Source: Microbulbifer agarilyticus
GTDB taxonomy: Bacteria; Pseudomonadota; Gammaproteobacteria; Pseudomonadales; Cellvibrionaceae
Length of the DNA: 64,000 nt
Reading direction: 5' to 3'
Assembly: GCF_020171345.1 (NCBI RefSeq)
Contig: NZ_JAIUZM010000002.1
Location: 496,001-560,000 of the forward strand
This document shows positions 44,670 through 53,538 of this stretch, in pieces. Below the pieces are notes generated by a model. It did no database searches. It was not told where the DNA came from and saw nothing but the letters and a program-made list of their open reading frames with translations. Numbering within the stretch: the first letter of the stretch is position 1; each line of letters opens with the position of its first letter. Both the position numbers and the translations under genes were made by a program.

Positions 44670-45356
44670 TTAATCGTCAAGGAATCGATCTACCAGCATA
44701 TCGGTGACCTTGGCGATGCGTTTCCAGCTGGAATTTTTGGTTAGGTCCATGCCGAAGCAGTTAGGGCTGGCGACTTCCCGCATACACAAGTAATTTGTCA
44801 TGCAATAAAAGACGAAGGCAAGGGAAACCAGATCCTCTTTGTGGTCGGTATCGATTTCGCGAAAAATCTCGGTCAATTCCCGTGCAATACGATCACTTGC
44901 ATCCTCAAGGATGACGGTGATCTCGCTAGGGTGCATTAACTCACTGGCCATGATTCGCGTGATGACGGGCCTTTCACGCAGTGCCGCAATGTAATTGTGC
45001 TGTACCAGCCTAAACTGTTCCTTAACCGACAGTTCCGCAAAAGCTGGGATATCTCCGCCAATGAGTTCTTCCGCAGTAGGCCAGTTTGCACTGCGCTCAA
45101 TCCATGCTTTGACTAAGCCCGGGAGCCCTCCAAAATAGCGGTAGATCAACTCCTTACCCACGCCGGCTTCTTCTACAACACTGTTGACACCGATTCCGTC
45201 AGGGCCGTCGCGAACCAATAATCGTTCACAAGTGTCGATTAACAACTGTTCGGTTGCCGGGCGGTTGCGTTTCGTATTCTCTCGCCTGGGAGCTGGTGCT
45301 CTCTTTTTAGTGCGTGCTGGTTTGGTGGGGGTCGAATTATCGGATTCTCTAGTCAT
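44670..45356 (-). CDS. TetR-family transcriptional repressor
   Basis: The 228-residue protein has a Lys/Arg-rich N-terminal extension of about 30 residues (TKPARTKKRAPAPRRENTKRNRP). The TetR helix-turn-helix follows: TEQLLIDTCERLLVRDGPDGIGVNSVVEEAGVGKELIYRYFGGLPGL. The C-terminal ligand domain has no recognised family. It is divergent from the haem peroxidase gene; two perfect 14-bp palindromes lie between them at 45535-45569. It presumably represses the peroxidase gene and itself, released by a ligand related to the substrate. Confidence 0.92.
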   Translation of the reverse strand: MTRESDNSTPTKPARTKKRAPAPRRENTKRNRPATEQLLIDTCERLLVRDGPDGIGVNSVVEEAGVGKELIYRYFGGLPGLVKAWIERSANWPTAEELIGGDIPAFAELSVKEQFRLVQHNYIAALRERPVITRIMASELMHPSEITVILEDASDRIARELTEIFREIDTDHKEDLVSLAFVFYCMTNYLCMREVASPNCFGMDLTKNSSWKRIAKVTDMLVDRFLDD

Positions 45357-45534
45357 AACACTAAATCAGGTTGGTTTTGTTCTTTGAGCCAGTGCCACAT
45401 CGCCTTTCATACCTGTTTTATTCCACATTCTTTCCGCGGTCAATATCCCGTTATTGATCGGGTGGCGCGCTACTCCACCTGCGAAAATATCTTTTGATAA
45501 ATGTCATTTCTTGCTGCAATCTTACCATCTATAG

Positions 45535-45569
45535 TGACTTTGAAGTCAATTGTATTGACTTTCAAGTCA
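45535..45569. promoter_or_regulatory. Tandem TetR-type operators
   Basis: Two perfect inverted repeats, TGACTT-TG-AAGTCA (45535-45548) and TGACTT-TC-AAGTCA (45556-45569), lie 21 bp apart centre to centre, two helical turns, so bound dimers would sit on the same DNA face. They are 100-135 bp upstream of the peroxidase start and 179 bp or more from the TetR start. The surrounding 313-bp gap has no gene. Confidence 0.8.
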
Positions 45570-45669
45570 CCAGAGGTGTGTCTTGCTATTGCTGTGGTCT
45601 GGTGACCTCAATGGATTTCAGTGCGTGATATTGCGGGCTGGATTCGGCATAAAAATTTTGGAGTCTGCT

Positions 45670-48486
45670 ATGAGAATAATGAACAAATCATTAGTAGTCG
45701 CCGGGATCGCAGCTGTAGTGAGTGCGTATGCGTACTCGGTGTCCGGTGATACGGAGGGAAGCTGCGATGCCAGTGCTGTCCAGTCTTACGACGGGACCTG
45801 CAATAACCTGGCTGAGACCGAGTGGGGGGCAGCTGATCGACTGTATACACATGGATCGGAAGGTAGTGAGTACGCGGAAGATGGCACGTCTCCCTGGATT
45901 GAGGGGAAGGGGTTGAGCGCAGAAGCCATCAACGAGCGCGAAATCAGTAACCATCTGATGGCGAATAAAACGGGTGTTTCACTGAATAGTGACTCACTGC
46001 TTTCTCACAATGTTTTATGGATGGGGCAGTTCGTTACCCATGATGCGTCGAAGATCGATCGCGATCGATTATCTCACCCGTATTATACCGATACCGTACC
46101 GCGGCTAATTTTTGGTACAGACCCCCAGAATCCCCGTACGGCTGATATCTACCAATGGTTGGGTGTACACCCGACTGACCCATCTAAGTGCTTGCCGCAG
46201 TTTGATGAGTTTTTCCAGTTTGTGCCTTGTGCCAGCAAAATTCCAACACGGGATATCTCGATAGAAATGGCGCAGGACTACATCGACAGTAATGGGGTGC
46301 CAGGTATCCCCGTGCTGTATCCGGATGCGCCCGAGAACGAAATCGCACGTATCATGTTTTCGCGCAATCCGCTCTTGCCCTTTACTGGTTCTGTATCTAG
46401 CCCAGTCATCGTACACCCAGATGCAATCTATGAGGTGCATGACGGCCGTAAAGAAATTCGCAACCGTATTAATAGTTGGCTCGACCTTTCACAGGTCTAC
46501 GGTGATTCGGCAGCGGTAAACGCAGATCTGCGTTCCAAGGCGAACCCGCAGGACCCGTTCGGACCACGTATTCCTGTTGGCGGGGGTAAACTTGCAACCT
46601 ACGATTATGTGGGCGCGGATGCAAAAACTGTTTTGTATCGTCCGAACCCCGAGCTTAAAGCGGACTTGTACGAATTCTTACCTACGGCGGAAAAGGTCCC
46701 TGCTCATCCGCGGCCAAATGACCCGACCCGTGCATTTAATCCGCAAGACGAATTCCTTTCTGGGGATGATCGGGCTTCCGAAAACCTGCAGCTATTGACC
46801 TTCCATCTGGCGTTCCACCGCTACCACAATCGTGTTGCAGACCAGATGGCGCTCAAGTATTCGGGTGACATCGCCGGTATGGCACCGGAGGAGGCCGACG
46901 AGTTTTTGTTCCAGAAAACCCGCCGGTTTGTGGTTGGTGTTTATCAGCATATTTTGTTTGACGAGTATCTACCCGCACTGTTTGGGTCGCAGTTTGATGG
47001 CCTGATCGGTGAGTACAGCGGTTATGCAGACGATGTGAATCCGGACAGCAATACCAATATGTGGAACTCAGCTTTCCGCTACGCCCATAGCTCTGTGCCG
47101 AAAGAGTTCTTAATCTACGATGAAAACGGTCAGAATGTTATTGCGCCACACGTAGTGCTTGACTATTCGGATCCCCAGGCACCGCCAGTGGCGGAGTTTG
47201 TTGACGTGGTAAATCGCAGCTTTATCCCGGAGTTCGGAACCCAGAATGTGCCGGGGCTCTCCCAGAGCGGCCCGAACCCGCCGTTTACGGTAGCAAACCA
47301 CGTCGCGCTGCACAGTACTCAGGGAATGGGTATTGCCAATGTTATACGCTCTATGAGCCGAACGGTTACCGCGAACATTGACCTTATCTACGAAGACAGT
47401 GTGCGGGACGTAGTCGCTGCCCAGAGTATGATCAATGCGGGCATTGATTTGGCGGCAATTGATATCCGTTCTGCGCGTGAAGTTGGTGTTCCTGACTTTA
47501 ACCGCCTGCGCGGTGAATATCTCGGAAAAACGATCTATCAGAATAGCAGCGAAGATGATGGCTGCCGTGTATGGCACTTGCTCTACCCGGACGACCCCAT
47601 CGAGTGCTTCCTGGAAATTACTTCGGATCTTGAGGTGGCTGAAGAGTTGCGTTCGCGTTACCGCAAGGTCTATAACGTCGAGGGTTTACTTGGTTTACTG
47701 GCGGAAGACAAGGTAGATGGTTCGCCGTTGCCGCCTACCATGGCACGTATGATTGCCCGAGAATTCAATCTTAAGCGCAGTGCTGACCGTTTCTGGTATG
47801 AGCTCTACTATGCGGACGATGCGGATACTCTCGCAGAGATTAAATCTGTATCCATGGCGGATGTGTTTATTCAGACTGCTTGTGGGGTTGGTGAGCCGGG
47901 TTGTGCACTGCAGAAATCGGACCTTGGCACTCCCGATGGCACTGGATATATCAATGCGTTCTTGGTAGACCCGGCGATCGAGCAAATCACCTACGAAGCC
48001 GGTGCTTGTGTGCATGCTGGATTCTATCCAAACCTGGATAATCCGGACGATGCTAGTCTGGCAAGTACTTTTGTAGCGTGCTCTGAGAGCTATTCGCGTG
48101 ATGCCTGTGAAGTATCATCTTTCGACGGCGATATAACCGGTGATGGTATCCCTGATGTCACGCCTTTCCAGTCGGTATTCCTTGGCGCGGCCAGACCTTA
48201 TGGTAATCAGCTATGCCCGGACGTTCTTGAACCGCAACACGTGAACTTCCAGTTTGGGCCTCAGGCGGTAATGCCTGCAGTTGGTACCTGCCGTCAAGGC
48301 TTTATCCATACCCGTGACAAGGTGTATGCCTTCCCGTTCGGTGCTCCTCTAAATGTCGAAGAGGTTGAGCGCTGGTGTACCAGTGATGGTAAGAACTTCC
48401 TCGCGGGGGGGTTGTTCGGGGAGTGGGTCGATGGTTCGGCACCTTCTCCGGGTCCTAGTGCCTATCCACCCCCTGTTCGTAATTAG
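45670..48486 (+). CDS. Secreted animal-type haem peroxidase
   Basis: The 938-residue protein has an N-terminal signal peptide (MRIMNKSLVVAGIAAVVSAYAYS). The peroxidase-cyclooxygenase domain shows the distal histidine in MGQFVTHDASK (His124), the catalytic arginine in FHLAFHRYHNRVADQM (Arg384) and the proximal histidine in AFRYAHSSVPKEF (His473). A C-terminal extension carries a calcium-loop-like DGDITGDGIPD near residue 820 and many cysteines. ATG 45670 has GGAG eight bases upstream; an earlier start at 45583 would precede the signal peptide. It oxidises halides or aromatic compounds with H2O2 outside the cytoplasm. It is the target of the TetR operators. Confidence 0.92.
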   Translation: MRIMNKSLVVAGIAAVVSAYAYSVSGDTEGSCDASAVQSYDGTCNNLAETEWGAADRLYTHGSEGSEYAEDGTSPWIEGKGLSAEAINEREISNHLMANKTGVSLNSDSLLSHNVLWMGQFVTHDASKIDRDRLSHPYYTDTVPRLIFGTDPQNPRTADIYQWLGVHPTDPSKCLPQFDEFFQFVPCASKIPTRDISIEMAQDYIDSNGVPGIPVLYPDAPENEIARIMFSRNPLLPFTGSVSSPVIVHPDAIYEVHDGRKEIRNRINSWLDLSQVYGDSAAVNADLRSKANPQDPFGPRIPVGGGKLATYDYVGADAKTVLYRPNPELKADLYEFLPTAEKVPAHPRPNDPTRAFNPQDEFLSGDDRASENLQLLTFHLAFHRYHNRVADQMALKYSGDIAGMAPEEADEFLFQKTRRFVVGVYQHILFDEYLPALFGSQFDGLIGEYSGYADDVNPDSNTNMWNSAFRYAHSSVPKEFLIYDENGQNVIAPHVVLDYSDPQAPPVAEFVDVVNRSFIPEFGTQNVPGLSQSGPNPPFTVANHVALHSTQGMGIANVIRSMSRTVTANIDLIYEDSVRDVVAAQSMINAGIDLAAIDIRSAREVGVPDFNRLRGEYLGKTIYQNSSEDDGCRVWHLLYPDDPIECFLEITSDLEVAEELRSRYRKVYNVEGLLGLLAEDKVDGSPLPPTMARMIAREFNLKRSADRFWYELYYADDADTLAEIKSVSMADVFIQTACGVGEPGCALQKSDLGTPDGTGYINAFLVDPAIEQITYEAGACVHAGFYPNLDNPDDASLASTFVACSESYSRDACEVSSFDGDITGDGIPDVTPFQSVFLGAARPYGNQLCPDVLEPQHVNFQFGPQAVMPAVGTCRQGFIHTRDKVYAFPFGAPLNVEEVERWCTSDGKNFLAGGLFGEWVDGSAPSPGPSAYPPPVRN

Positions 48487-48542
48487 TAGAAAGAATTTGC
48501 TAGTGTTGTTTTCTAGTAAATAGAGGCTGCTTGTACTTTTAT

Positions 48543-48568
48543 GGGTGCCCCTTGGGGCACCCCTTTTT
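48543..48568 (+). terminator. Terminator/attenuator between peroxidase and RCCR-like genes
   Basis: GGGTGCCCC and GGGGCACCC form a near-closed perfect hairpin followed by CTTTTT. It lies 57 bp after the peroxidase stop and 36 bp before the next ATG, so the downstream gene depends on read-through or a promoter of its own within a very short space. Confidence 0.88.
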
Positions 48569-48603
48569 CGTTTGTATCAGGTCACAAATTAGAGGATTTC
48601 ATT

Positions 48604-49344
48604 ATGGAAATGGTGGGAGCTGGTTCTGAGACTCGAGTGATTGACGAATTTGCAGCGGAGTTTGAAGGGCATATCGTGTCTGCGCTGGGGCTACGGTTGA
48701 GTGACGAATTTCCCGATCTTGCGGTACTTAAGAATCTGCATGGGACGGAAATGGGCTTCGCCCGGGTATATACGCACAATAGCGGTTTGATCGAGAAGGC
48801 GGCGTTTATGTCGTTAACGATGATGCCTGGAATGCGCTACTTCAATATTCATGTGATTCCAAACCCGGAGCTGAATATCCCTCGATTCAGTTTCGAAGGA
48901 ATGCTTAGCCCAAAGGGTAGCCAAATATCGATGGATCTTTATCCTGACCTCGATGTGATGATGAATCTTGATTACTTTAAGAGGCACTATCGCAGAGTGG
49001 CAGGAGCGTATCGCGAGGCTCGATTTGATAAGCCCGTCGAAGCAATTGAGGCCTCGCGGATGGCGCATATGCGAGCTTGTTGTTCTCCGTATTTCCTGCT
49101 TGCCTACGGTGTTGCCCCCGAGCATTTGCCAGATTTTGCTCGCTATGCACAGGCCTATCTTGCGGATTGGCTCGATATATGCGCGAGCCCAGAAAAGAAT
49201 GCGCCAGCGGAAACACGCGCGCGTAAGGTACGTCGCGAGCGCATTATGCAGGCCATTATTGAAGCTGATCCAGACCGGGATAAGGTCGTTATGCTGTTTG
49301 GCGAGGAGCTGACCCAGAGAATTGAGCTGGCAACGATGCTTTGA
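48604..49344 (+). CDS. Red chlorophyll catabolite reductase / ferredoxin-dependent bilin reductase-like protein
   Basis: The 246-residue protein starts at an ATG with AGAGGA upstream. The pattern PNPELNIPRFSFEGMLSP-KGSQISMDLYPDLDVMMNLDYFKRHY matches the core of the RCCR/FDBR superfamily. In RCCR the region reads like APNF-x3-E followed by LDL and LNPDYLKEYY. The acidic residue in RFSFEG corresponds to the RCCR Glu (Asp in PcyA). The C-terminal DPDRDKVVMLFGEELTQRI matches the terminal FGEE motif of both groups. The His88 position of PcyA is not conserved. Such enzymes reduce linear tetrapyrroles with electrons from ferredoxin. Presence in a heterotroph is unusual. The assignment is by eye, without a search. 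Confidence 0.65.
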   Translation: MEMVGAGSETRVIDEFAAEFEGHIVSALGLRLSDEFPDLAVLKNLHGTEMGFARVYTHNSGLIEKAAFMSLTMMPGMRYFNIHVIPNPELNIPRFSFEGMLSPKGSQISMDLYPDLDVMMNLDYFKRHYRRVAGAYREARFDKPVEAIEASRMAHMRACCSPYFLLAYGVAPEHLPDFARYAQAYLADWLDICASPEKNAPAETRARKVRRERIMQAIIEADPDRDKVVMLFGEELTQRIELATML

Positions 49345-49417
49345 GCGAAGGCGAAGGCGAAGGGGCAGCGGCGCTGTAGGGCGCCGCGACGAATATCCAA
49401 TTCATTGAAAGACGCGT

Positions 49418-50287
49418 TTATGCTTCCTTTTCCGTGTTAGCGATATAGTGTGCATTCGGGTCACCATGCTTCACACGATAGCCGGTAGAGTAGATCCGAG
49501 CGGCAGAAATCTTGCGTGTGGGCGCCTTGATGTGCCCGGTAAATTCGAGTGGGGATAGCCCCTCTGCTTCACAAATTGCATCAAATACGGTTTTGTTTGT
49601 GGCTGGTATCCGTTCATTATCACAGACGTTATAAATACCGTTCAGTCCTGCTGCTACCACGTGCGTGACCGCCGCTACAACATCTTCAAAATGAATTGCA
49701 TAGAGTAGCGCGTCTGCGCCAAATATCGCTTTTCCATCAAAATAGCTATGGGCGAGTTTTACCCGCTGGGGAAAGGAAAGATCGCCAGGGGCACCATACA
49801 TATCCGGGAAGCGCAATACGCAACCACCGCGGCGAGAAAGAATGGCCTGCTCCGCTTCCTGATAGTAGCGGGAGGAGGGCTCTTCGTGATTACCGGTTGG
49901 GGTTTGTTCGGTAATTGCATCACTGCCTTCACCACCATCGCCATACACCGAAAATGAGGACAGAAATATTAGTCGTTCGCAGTTGGCTGCCGCATTCTGA
50001 CAGGTCTCGACCAGAGTCTGGTGGTAGTGGCGGTGGCGCTCGTCGAGCGTACGGGTATTTTTGACGTTGGGTGCGACGGTCACAATGATTGCGTCGCACC
50101 CTGTTGCGGCAAGTGCGACTTTGTCTGCTTCGTGTCCCTTTAATACAGCCACACCGTCGGCAAATTGCTTCAATTCATCAATTTTTTCGGGGGTTGTTGT
50201 GGTACCAATCACCTGGTGTCCCTGCGCACGCAAGCTGCTACCGAGCGCTCGCCCAACATGGCCCATACCTAAAATGAGAATTTTCAT
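49418..50287 (-). CDS. NAD-dependent epimerase/dehydratase-like protein
   Basis: The 289-residue protein starts MKILILGMGHVGRALGSSLRAQGHQVIG, an extended-SDR type nucleotide-binding segment with GxGxxG spacing. It also has FLSSFSVYGDGG, SSRYYQEAEQAILSR with the tyrosine, and a late YNVCDNERIPATNKTVFDAI typical of sugar-nucleotide-epimerase-like proteins. It resembles the YeeZ type. The ATG at 50287 has GGAGG six bases upstream, so a start 12 bp earlier is rejected. It faces the RCCR-like gene. A palindrome ATTGAC-GAAA-GTCAAT lies about 95 bp upstream (50383-50398). Substrate unknown. Confidence 0.85.
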   Translation of the reverse strand: MKILILGMGHVGRALGSSLRAQGHQVIGTTTTPEKIDELKQFADGVAVLKGHEADKVALAATGCDAIIVTVAPNVKNTRTLDERHRHYHQTLVETCQNAAANCERLIFLSSFSVYGDGGEGSDAITEQTPTGNHEEPSSRYYQEAEQAILSRRGGCVLRFPDMYGAPGDLSFPQRVKLAHSYFDGKAIFGADALLYAIHFEDVVAAVTHVVAAGLNGIYNVCDNERIPATNKTVFDAICEAEGLSPLEFTGHIKAPTRKISAARIYSTGYRVKHGDPNAHYIANTEKEA

Positions 50288-50541
50288 AACTGCCTCCAAT
50301 TGATTTGTGTTTTCACATACCAGGCGTGAGACAGCTTGCCTTTGGTGTTTATAGTGATACTAGAGAGCCGCTTGTCGTGTACATTGACGAAAGTCAATTT
50401 GCGAGGTCAAAGAGAGCGAGGAAAGGCGCGGCAGGTTGAGTCTTGTTATGGTGTTCGGGCTTGCTGTAATGGCCTGCTATGCAATGGTCTGAAAGGATGG
50501 GGCACGATGACGGTAACCCATTGTTGGTATCTGTAGTTTGC

Positions 50542-51546
50542 TCAGGGGGATTTCGTTTCGTCACCGTAAATCGCGATACCTGAGTTCTTGTTCGACAGGC
50601 GCCAGGCGCGGTACATGCCCTCGGTATTGAATTCCATTGCGATATTGCCGTCCCGATCCATCGCAACGATGCCACCGGTACCGCCTGCGGGGAGCAGGAT
50701 ATCGTGGATCACCTCCCGGGCTGCGGCTGTCAGCGGTTGGTCGCGATAGAGCTTTCGGTTACAGATATCTGCAGCGACGTGGTAACGGATAAAGTACTCT
50801 CCGTGACCGGTAGCGGAAACGGCACAGCTATTGTTATCGGCCCAGGTGCCAGCACCAATGATGGGCGAGTCGCCCACACGCCCCCAGCGTTTTGCCGTCA
50901 TGCCACCGGTGGAGGTGCCAGCGGCGAGGTTGCCATTCGTATCCAGTGCGGCAACCCCTACGGTGCCGTATTTGTAGTCGCTACCCGAAGTATTGAAGGA
51001 CGTGCCTTCCGCTTCCAATTTCTGCTTCGCTCTCTCAAGCTGCTGCAGGCGGAATTCAGTATCGAAATAGCTGTTTTCTACTTGCGGCAATTGCACGTGG
51101 CGAGCGAAAGCGTCAGCCCCTGAACCTGCGAGCATGACGTGGTCAGACTGGGTCATAACGGCTTGTGCAGCCAGGATAGGGTTCCTGACGGTTTTTACCC
51201 CTGCGACGGCACCCGCATTGCGATTGCTGCCATCCATTATCGAAGCATCCAACTCATGCTGGCCGTCATAGGTGTACACAGCACCTTTCCCGGCGTTAAA
51301 CAGTGGGGAATCTTCCAGAATGATGATGGCGGCAGTGACGGCCTCGATGGAGGAGCCACCTTTCTCTAAAATCTTGTAACCGGCATCCCGGGCTTCTGCC
51401 AGTTTTGCGCGAATTTCGGACTCCTGTTTGTCTGTGAGCTTGGCGCGGGTAATGGTGCCAGCGCCACCGTGGAGCACCAGCCCAAATTTCTCGGCCCAGG
51501 CTGGGGCAGCGACAAATAGAAAGGCGAAAAGCAGCAGGTTTTTCAT
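50542..51546 (-). CDS. Exported isoaspartyl peptidase / plant-type L-asparaginase
   Basis: The 334-residue protein has a signal peptide (MKNLLLFAFLFVAAPAWAEKF) and the Ntn-hydrolase fold GLVLHGGAGTI. The nucleophile threonine (Thr195) is in KYGTVGVAALDTNGNLAAGTSTGGM and is exposed by autocleavage. It hydrolyses beta-aspartyl dipeptides and asparagine in the periplasm. An upstream in-frame TTG is not needed because an ATG directly begins the signal peptide. Monocistronic. Confidence 0.93.
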   Translation of the reverse strand: MKNLLLFAFLFVAAPAWAEKFGLVLHGGAGTITRAKLTDKQESEIRAKLAEARDAGYKILEKGGSSIEAVTAAIIILEDSPLFNAGKGAVYTYDGQHELDASIMDGSNRNAGAVAGVKTVRNPILAAQAVMTQSDHVMLAGSGADAFARHVQLPQVENSYFDTEFRLQQLERAKQKLEAEGTSFNTSGSDYKYGTVGVAALDTNGNLAAGTSTGGMTAKRWGRVGDSPIIGAGTWADNNSCAVSATGHGEYFIRYHVAADICNRKLYRDQPLTAAAREVIHDILLPAGGTGGIVAMDRDGNIAMEFNTEGMYRAWRLSNKNSGIAIYGDETKSP

Positions 51547-51745
51547 AGTTTTCAACTCTGGTGGATTACCCCGGTAGCCCCCGAGGCGATTTACCTAGTC
51601 TCACGCGCTGGCATCATCTGTCGGCGCTAGTGATAGCTGGCGGTTTCCCTTGCCTCGCGACGTGTGATTACCTTACCCCAACTTACTGGCCCTCGCGACT
51701 CTTTCCAGGGAGGGCAATCTGGAAAATAGCGTTGCTATCTATTTG

Positions 51746-52477
51746 TCAATTGACTGGTAGCCGCCAGCCAAACTGATCGATCAGTGACATAAAGCATCCT
51801 TTGGGCGACGCGATGAGGTCCAGCTTTTTCTCTGAAATCGGGTGTTGTATCGACAGGCGATAGGCGTGCAATAGCAACCGTGCGCAATGCAGTTGCTCCG
51901 CAAAAAATCGATTGTGGGTGGACTTGCCGTATTTGGGGCAGCCAATCAACGGGTGGGACAGGTGTTTGAAATGTCGGCGGATCTGATGGCGGCGTCCGGT
52001 GACCAGTTCAACCTGTACCAAGGAGTAGCGACTACTGGGGTAGCGATCCACGGCAAACGGCAGTTCTACGGTATCAAGACGTCGGAAATGGGTGATGGCC
52101 TCCTGGCGAGGTAATTCGCTCTTCGGCCGTTTACGCTGGTGTTTAAAGTCCGCAACTGGGGGCAGCGGATGGTTGATAACGCCCTGTTCGGGACAAAACC
52201 CTCGGCACACCGCCAGATACTGCTTTACAGAGGTGTCACTGTCTAGCTGTGCTTGCAGCTTTGCCGCGGCATCCCCGCTCTTGCCAAACACGATGACCCC
52301 GGAGGTTGGTTTGTCCAGTCGGTGTACCGGGTAGAGGTGTTGACCTACCAGATCACGTAGATATTGCAGCAGGATGCGATCTTCATGCTTATCGATATCT
52401 GAACGGTGCACTAGCCACCCCTCCGGTTTATAGGCTGCAATCAGGTGGTCGTCTTCGAAAATCAGTTCGGGGGTCAT
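51746..52477 (-). CDS. truC: tRNA pseudouridine(65) synthase-like protein (RluA family)
   Basis: The 243-residue protein has the RluA family catalytic motif HRLDKPTSGV with the aspartate, plus YKPEGWLVHRSDIDKHE at the N terminus and TGRRHQIRRHFKHLSHPLIGCPKYGKSTHN. The length and lack of an S4 domain fit TruC more than RluA, C or D. It isomerises a uridine in tRNA. Assignment to TruC is by length and motif spacing. Confidence 0.85.
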   Translation of the reverse strand: MTPELIFEDDHLIAAYKPEGWLVHRSDIDKHEDRILLQYLRDLVGQHLYPVHRLDKPTSGVIVFGKSGDAAAKLQAQLDSDTSVKQYLAVCRGFCPEQGVINHPLPPVADFKHQRKRPKSELPRQEAITHFRRLDTVELPFAVDRYPSSRYSLVQVELVTGRRHQIRRHFKHLSHPLIGCPKYGKSTHNRFFAEQLHCARLLLHAYRLSIQHPISEKKLDLIASPKGCFMSLIDQFGWRLPVN

Positions 52478-52575
52478 CGGGAGGGGAAGTACCGGGATGT
52501 GCGATTACAGGGAGTATAGGTTGCCGGGTGTCGTGTAAAGCAAAAGACGGCTGTACAAGAAAGCTGTTGGTTCGA

Positions 52576-52974
52576 TTAGTCCCAACTTTCCAGTGGTTGC
52601 ACGTACACCCAACGCTTCTTGTAGAGCTTGAACAGCGATATTTCATGCAAGGCATGTTCCGCATCGTCATCTTCAAACCAGGCCTTAAATTCGACGATCG
52701 ATTTCTTCAGTCCCTTTTTAGCCTTAATAACTTCCAACCGTAGCCACTTCGTTTGTAGATCCTGCTCGCTGAGCTCCGGGTAGGTGTCCGGGTGCCAGCT
52801 CTTTTTAAGATACGGCAAGTTGCCGATCACATAAGCGCTGTAACGGCTGCGCATCAGGAATTCGGCGTTGTTCGGGTAGGTTTTCCCGGATAGATAAAGG
52901 TTGCAACACTGGGCGAAGGCTTTACCTGAACCGCAAGGGCATGTTGAGGGTGTCTGGTTGCTGGGTGTAGTCAT
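52576..52974 (-). CDS. YchJ-family protein with SEC-C zinc motif
   Basis: The 132-residue protein opens with CPCGSGKAFAQCCNLYLSGK, the zinc-binding SEC-C motif. The UPF0225/YchJ core EFLMRSRYSAYVIGNLPYLKKSWHP follows, and FKAWFED after that. Function unknown; widely conserved in gammaproteobacteria. It lies 98 bp upstream of truC on the same strand and may be co-transcribed. Confidence 0.93.
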   Translation of the reverse strand: MTTPSNQTPSTCPCGSGKAFAQCCNLYLSGKTYPNNAEFLMRSRYSAYVIGNLPYLKKSWHPDTYPELSEQDLQTKWLRLEVIKAKKGLKKSIVEFKAWFEDDDAEHALHEISLFKLYKKRWVYVQPLESWD

Positions 52975-53183
52975 GGCTGATTCATATCTGGACGGACGAG
53001 CATCATAACAGTCGCTGTGCTGACTGTGCGGTCAGCAATATGCGAATTGTGCGATGGCGAGTGTATGTCCGTGCCGGTCTAATGAAAAGCCCGCCAGAGC
53101 TGCTACGCTTAATCTCAGTTACCCACGAATGTGTGGGTGGGTCTTACTGTTGTCGAGTTGGTGAATGGCCGAGAGGTTTGCCT

Positions 53184-53525
53184 ATGGGGCGCAGCTGTAC
53201 GTTGTCCATGAGTAGTTTGGCAATATCGTGTACGTTGTTTGCTGGGCTGTGTTCGCTAGCGGCGAATGCAGACGATGATAAGGAAGCGGTTGGCCAGGGG
53301 CAGCCGGGGGGAGGGCAGAGTCCCTATTTGAGTTTTTGTCAGGAGCGGTTCTATGAAGAAGACGATGGCATTATCCGTTGTAATTGGGCGGTCAATTTCA
53401 ATTTAGCCTGCTTTGTTTCCTATCCGTCCAATGTGGTGGTCCAGGCTGGATCGCTTATCGCCAAACCCGAGATTATTGGTGAGTGTGATAACGGAGAAAA
53501 AATCATAAAGATTGTTCACTACTAG
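53184..53525 (+). CDS. Small exported protein of unknown function
   Basis: The 113-residue protein has a predicted signal peptide (MGRSCTLSMSSLAISCTLFAGLCSLAANA) and then a mature part of about 84 residues containing CQERFYEEDDGIIRCNWAVNFNLACF and a late GECDNGEK. The four mature cysteines suggest two disulfides. The ATG has GAGAGG seven bases upstream, which is better than the in-frame GTG/ATG codons further 5'. The Gly/Gln-rich linker VGQGQPGGGQS follows the cleavage site. No family recognised. Confidence 0.65.
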   Translation: MGRSCTLSMSSLAISCTLFAGLCSLAANADDDKEAVGQGQPGGGQSPYLSFCQERFYEEDDGIIRCNWAVNFNLACFVSYPSNVVVQAGSLIAKPEIIGECDNGEKIIKIVHY

Positions 53526-53538
53526 CAAGCACTGGTGA

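Noticed and set aside
48604-49344. Assignment as a PcyA-type phycocyanobilin reductase
   Set aside because: The catalytic His88 position is not conserved and the acidic residue is Glu as in RCCR, so a specific PcyA function is not supported.
49345-49417. GCGAAG hexamer repeats and a short GGCGC/GCGCC hairpin
   Set aside because: Only three copies and no T-run; too little to claim a repeat element or a good terminator.
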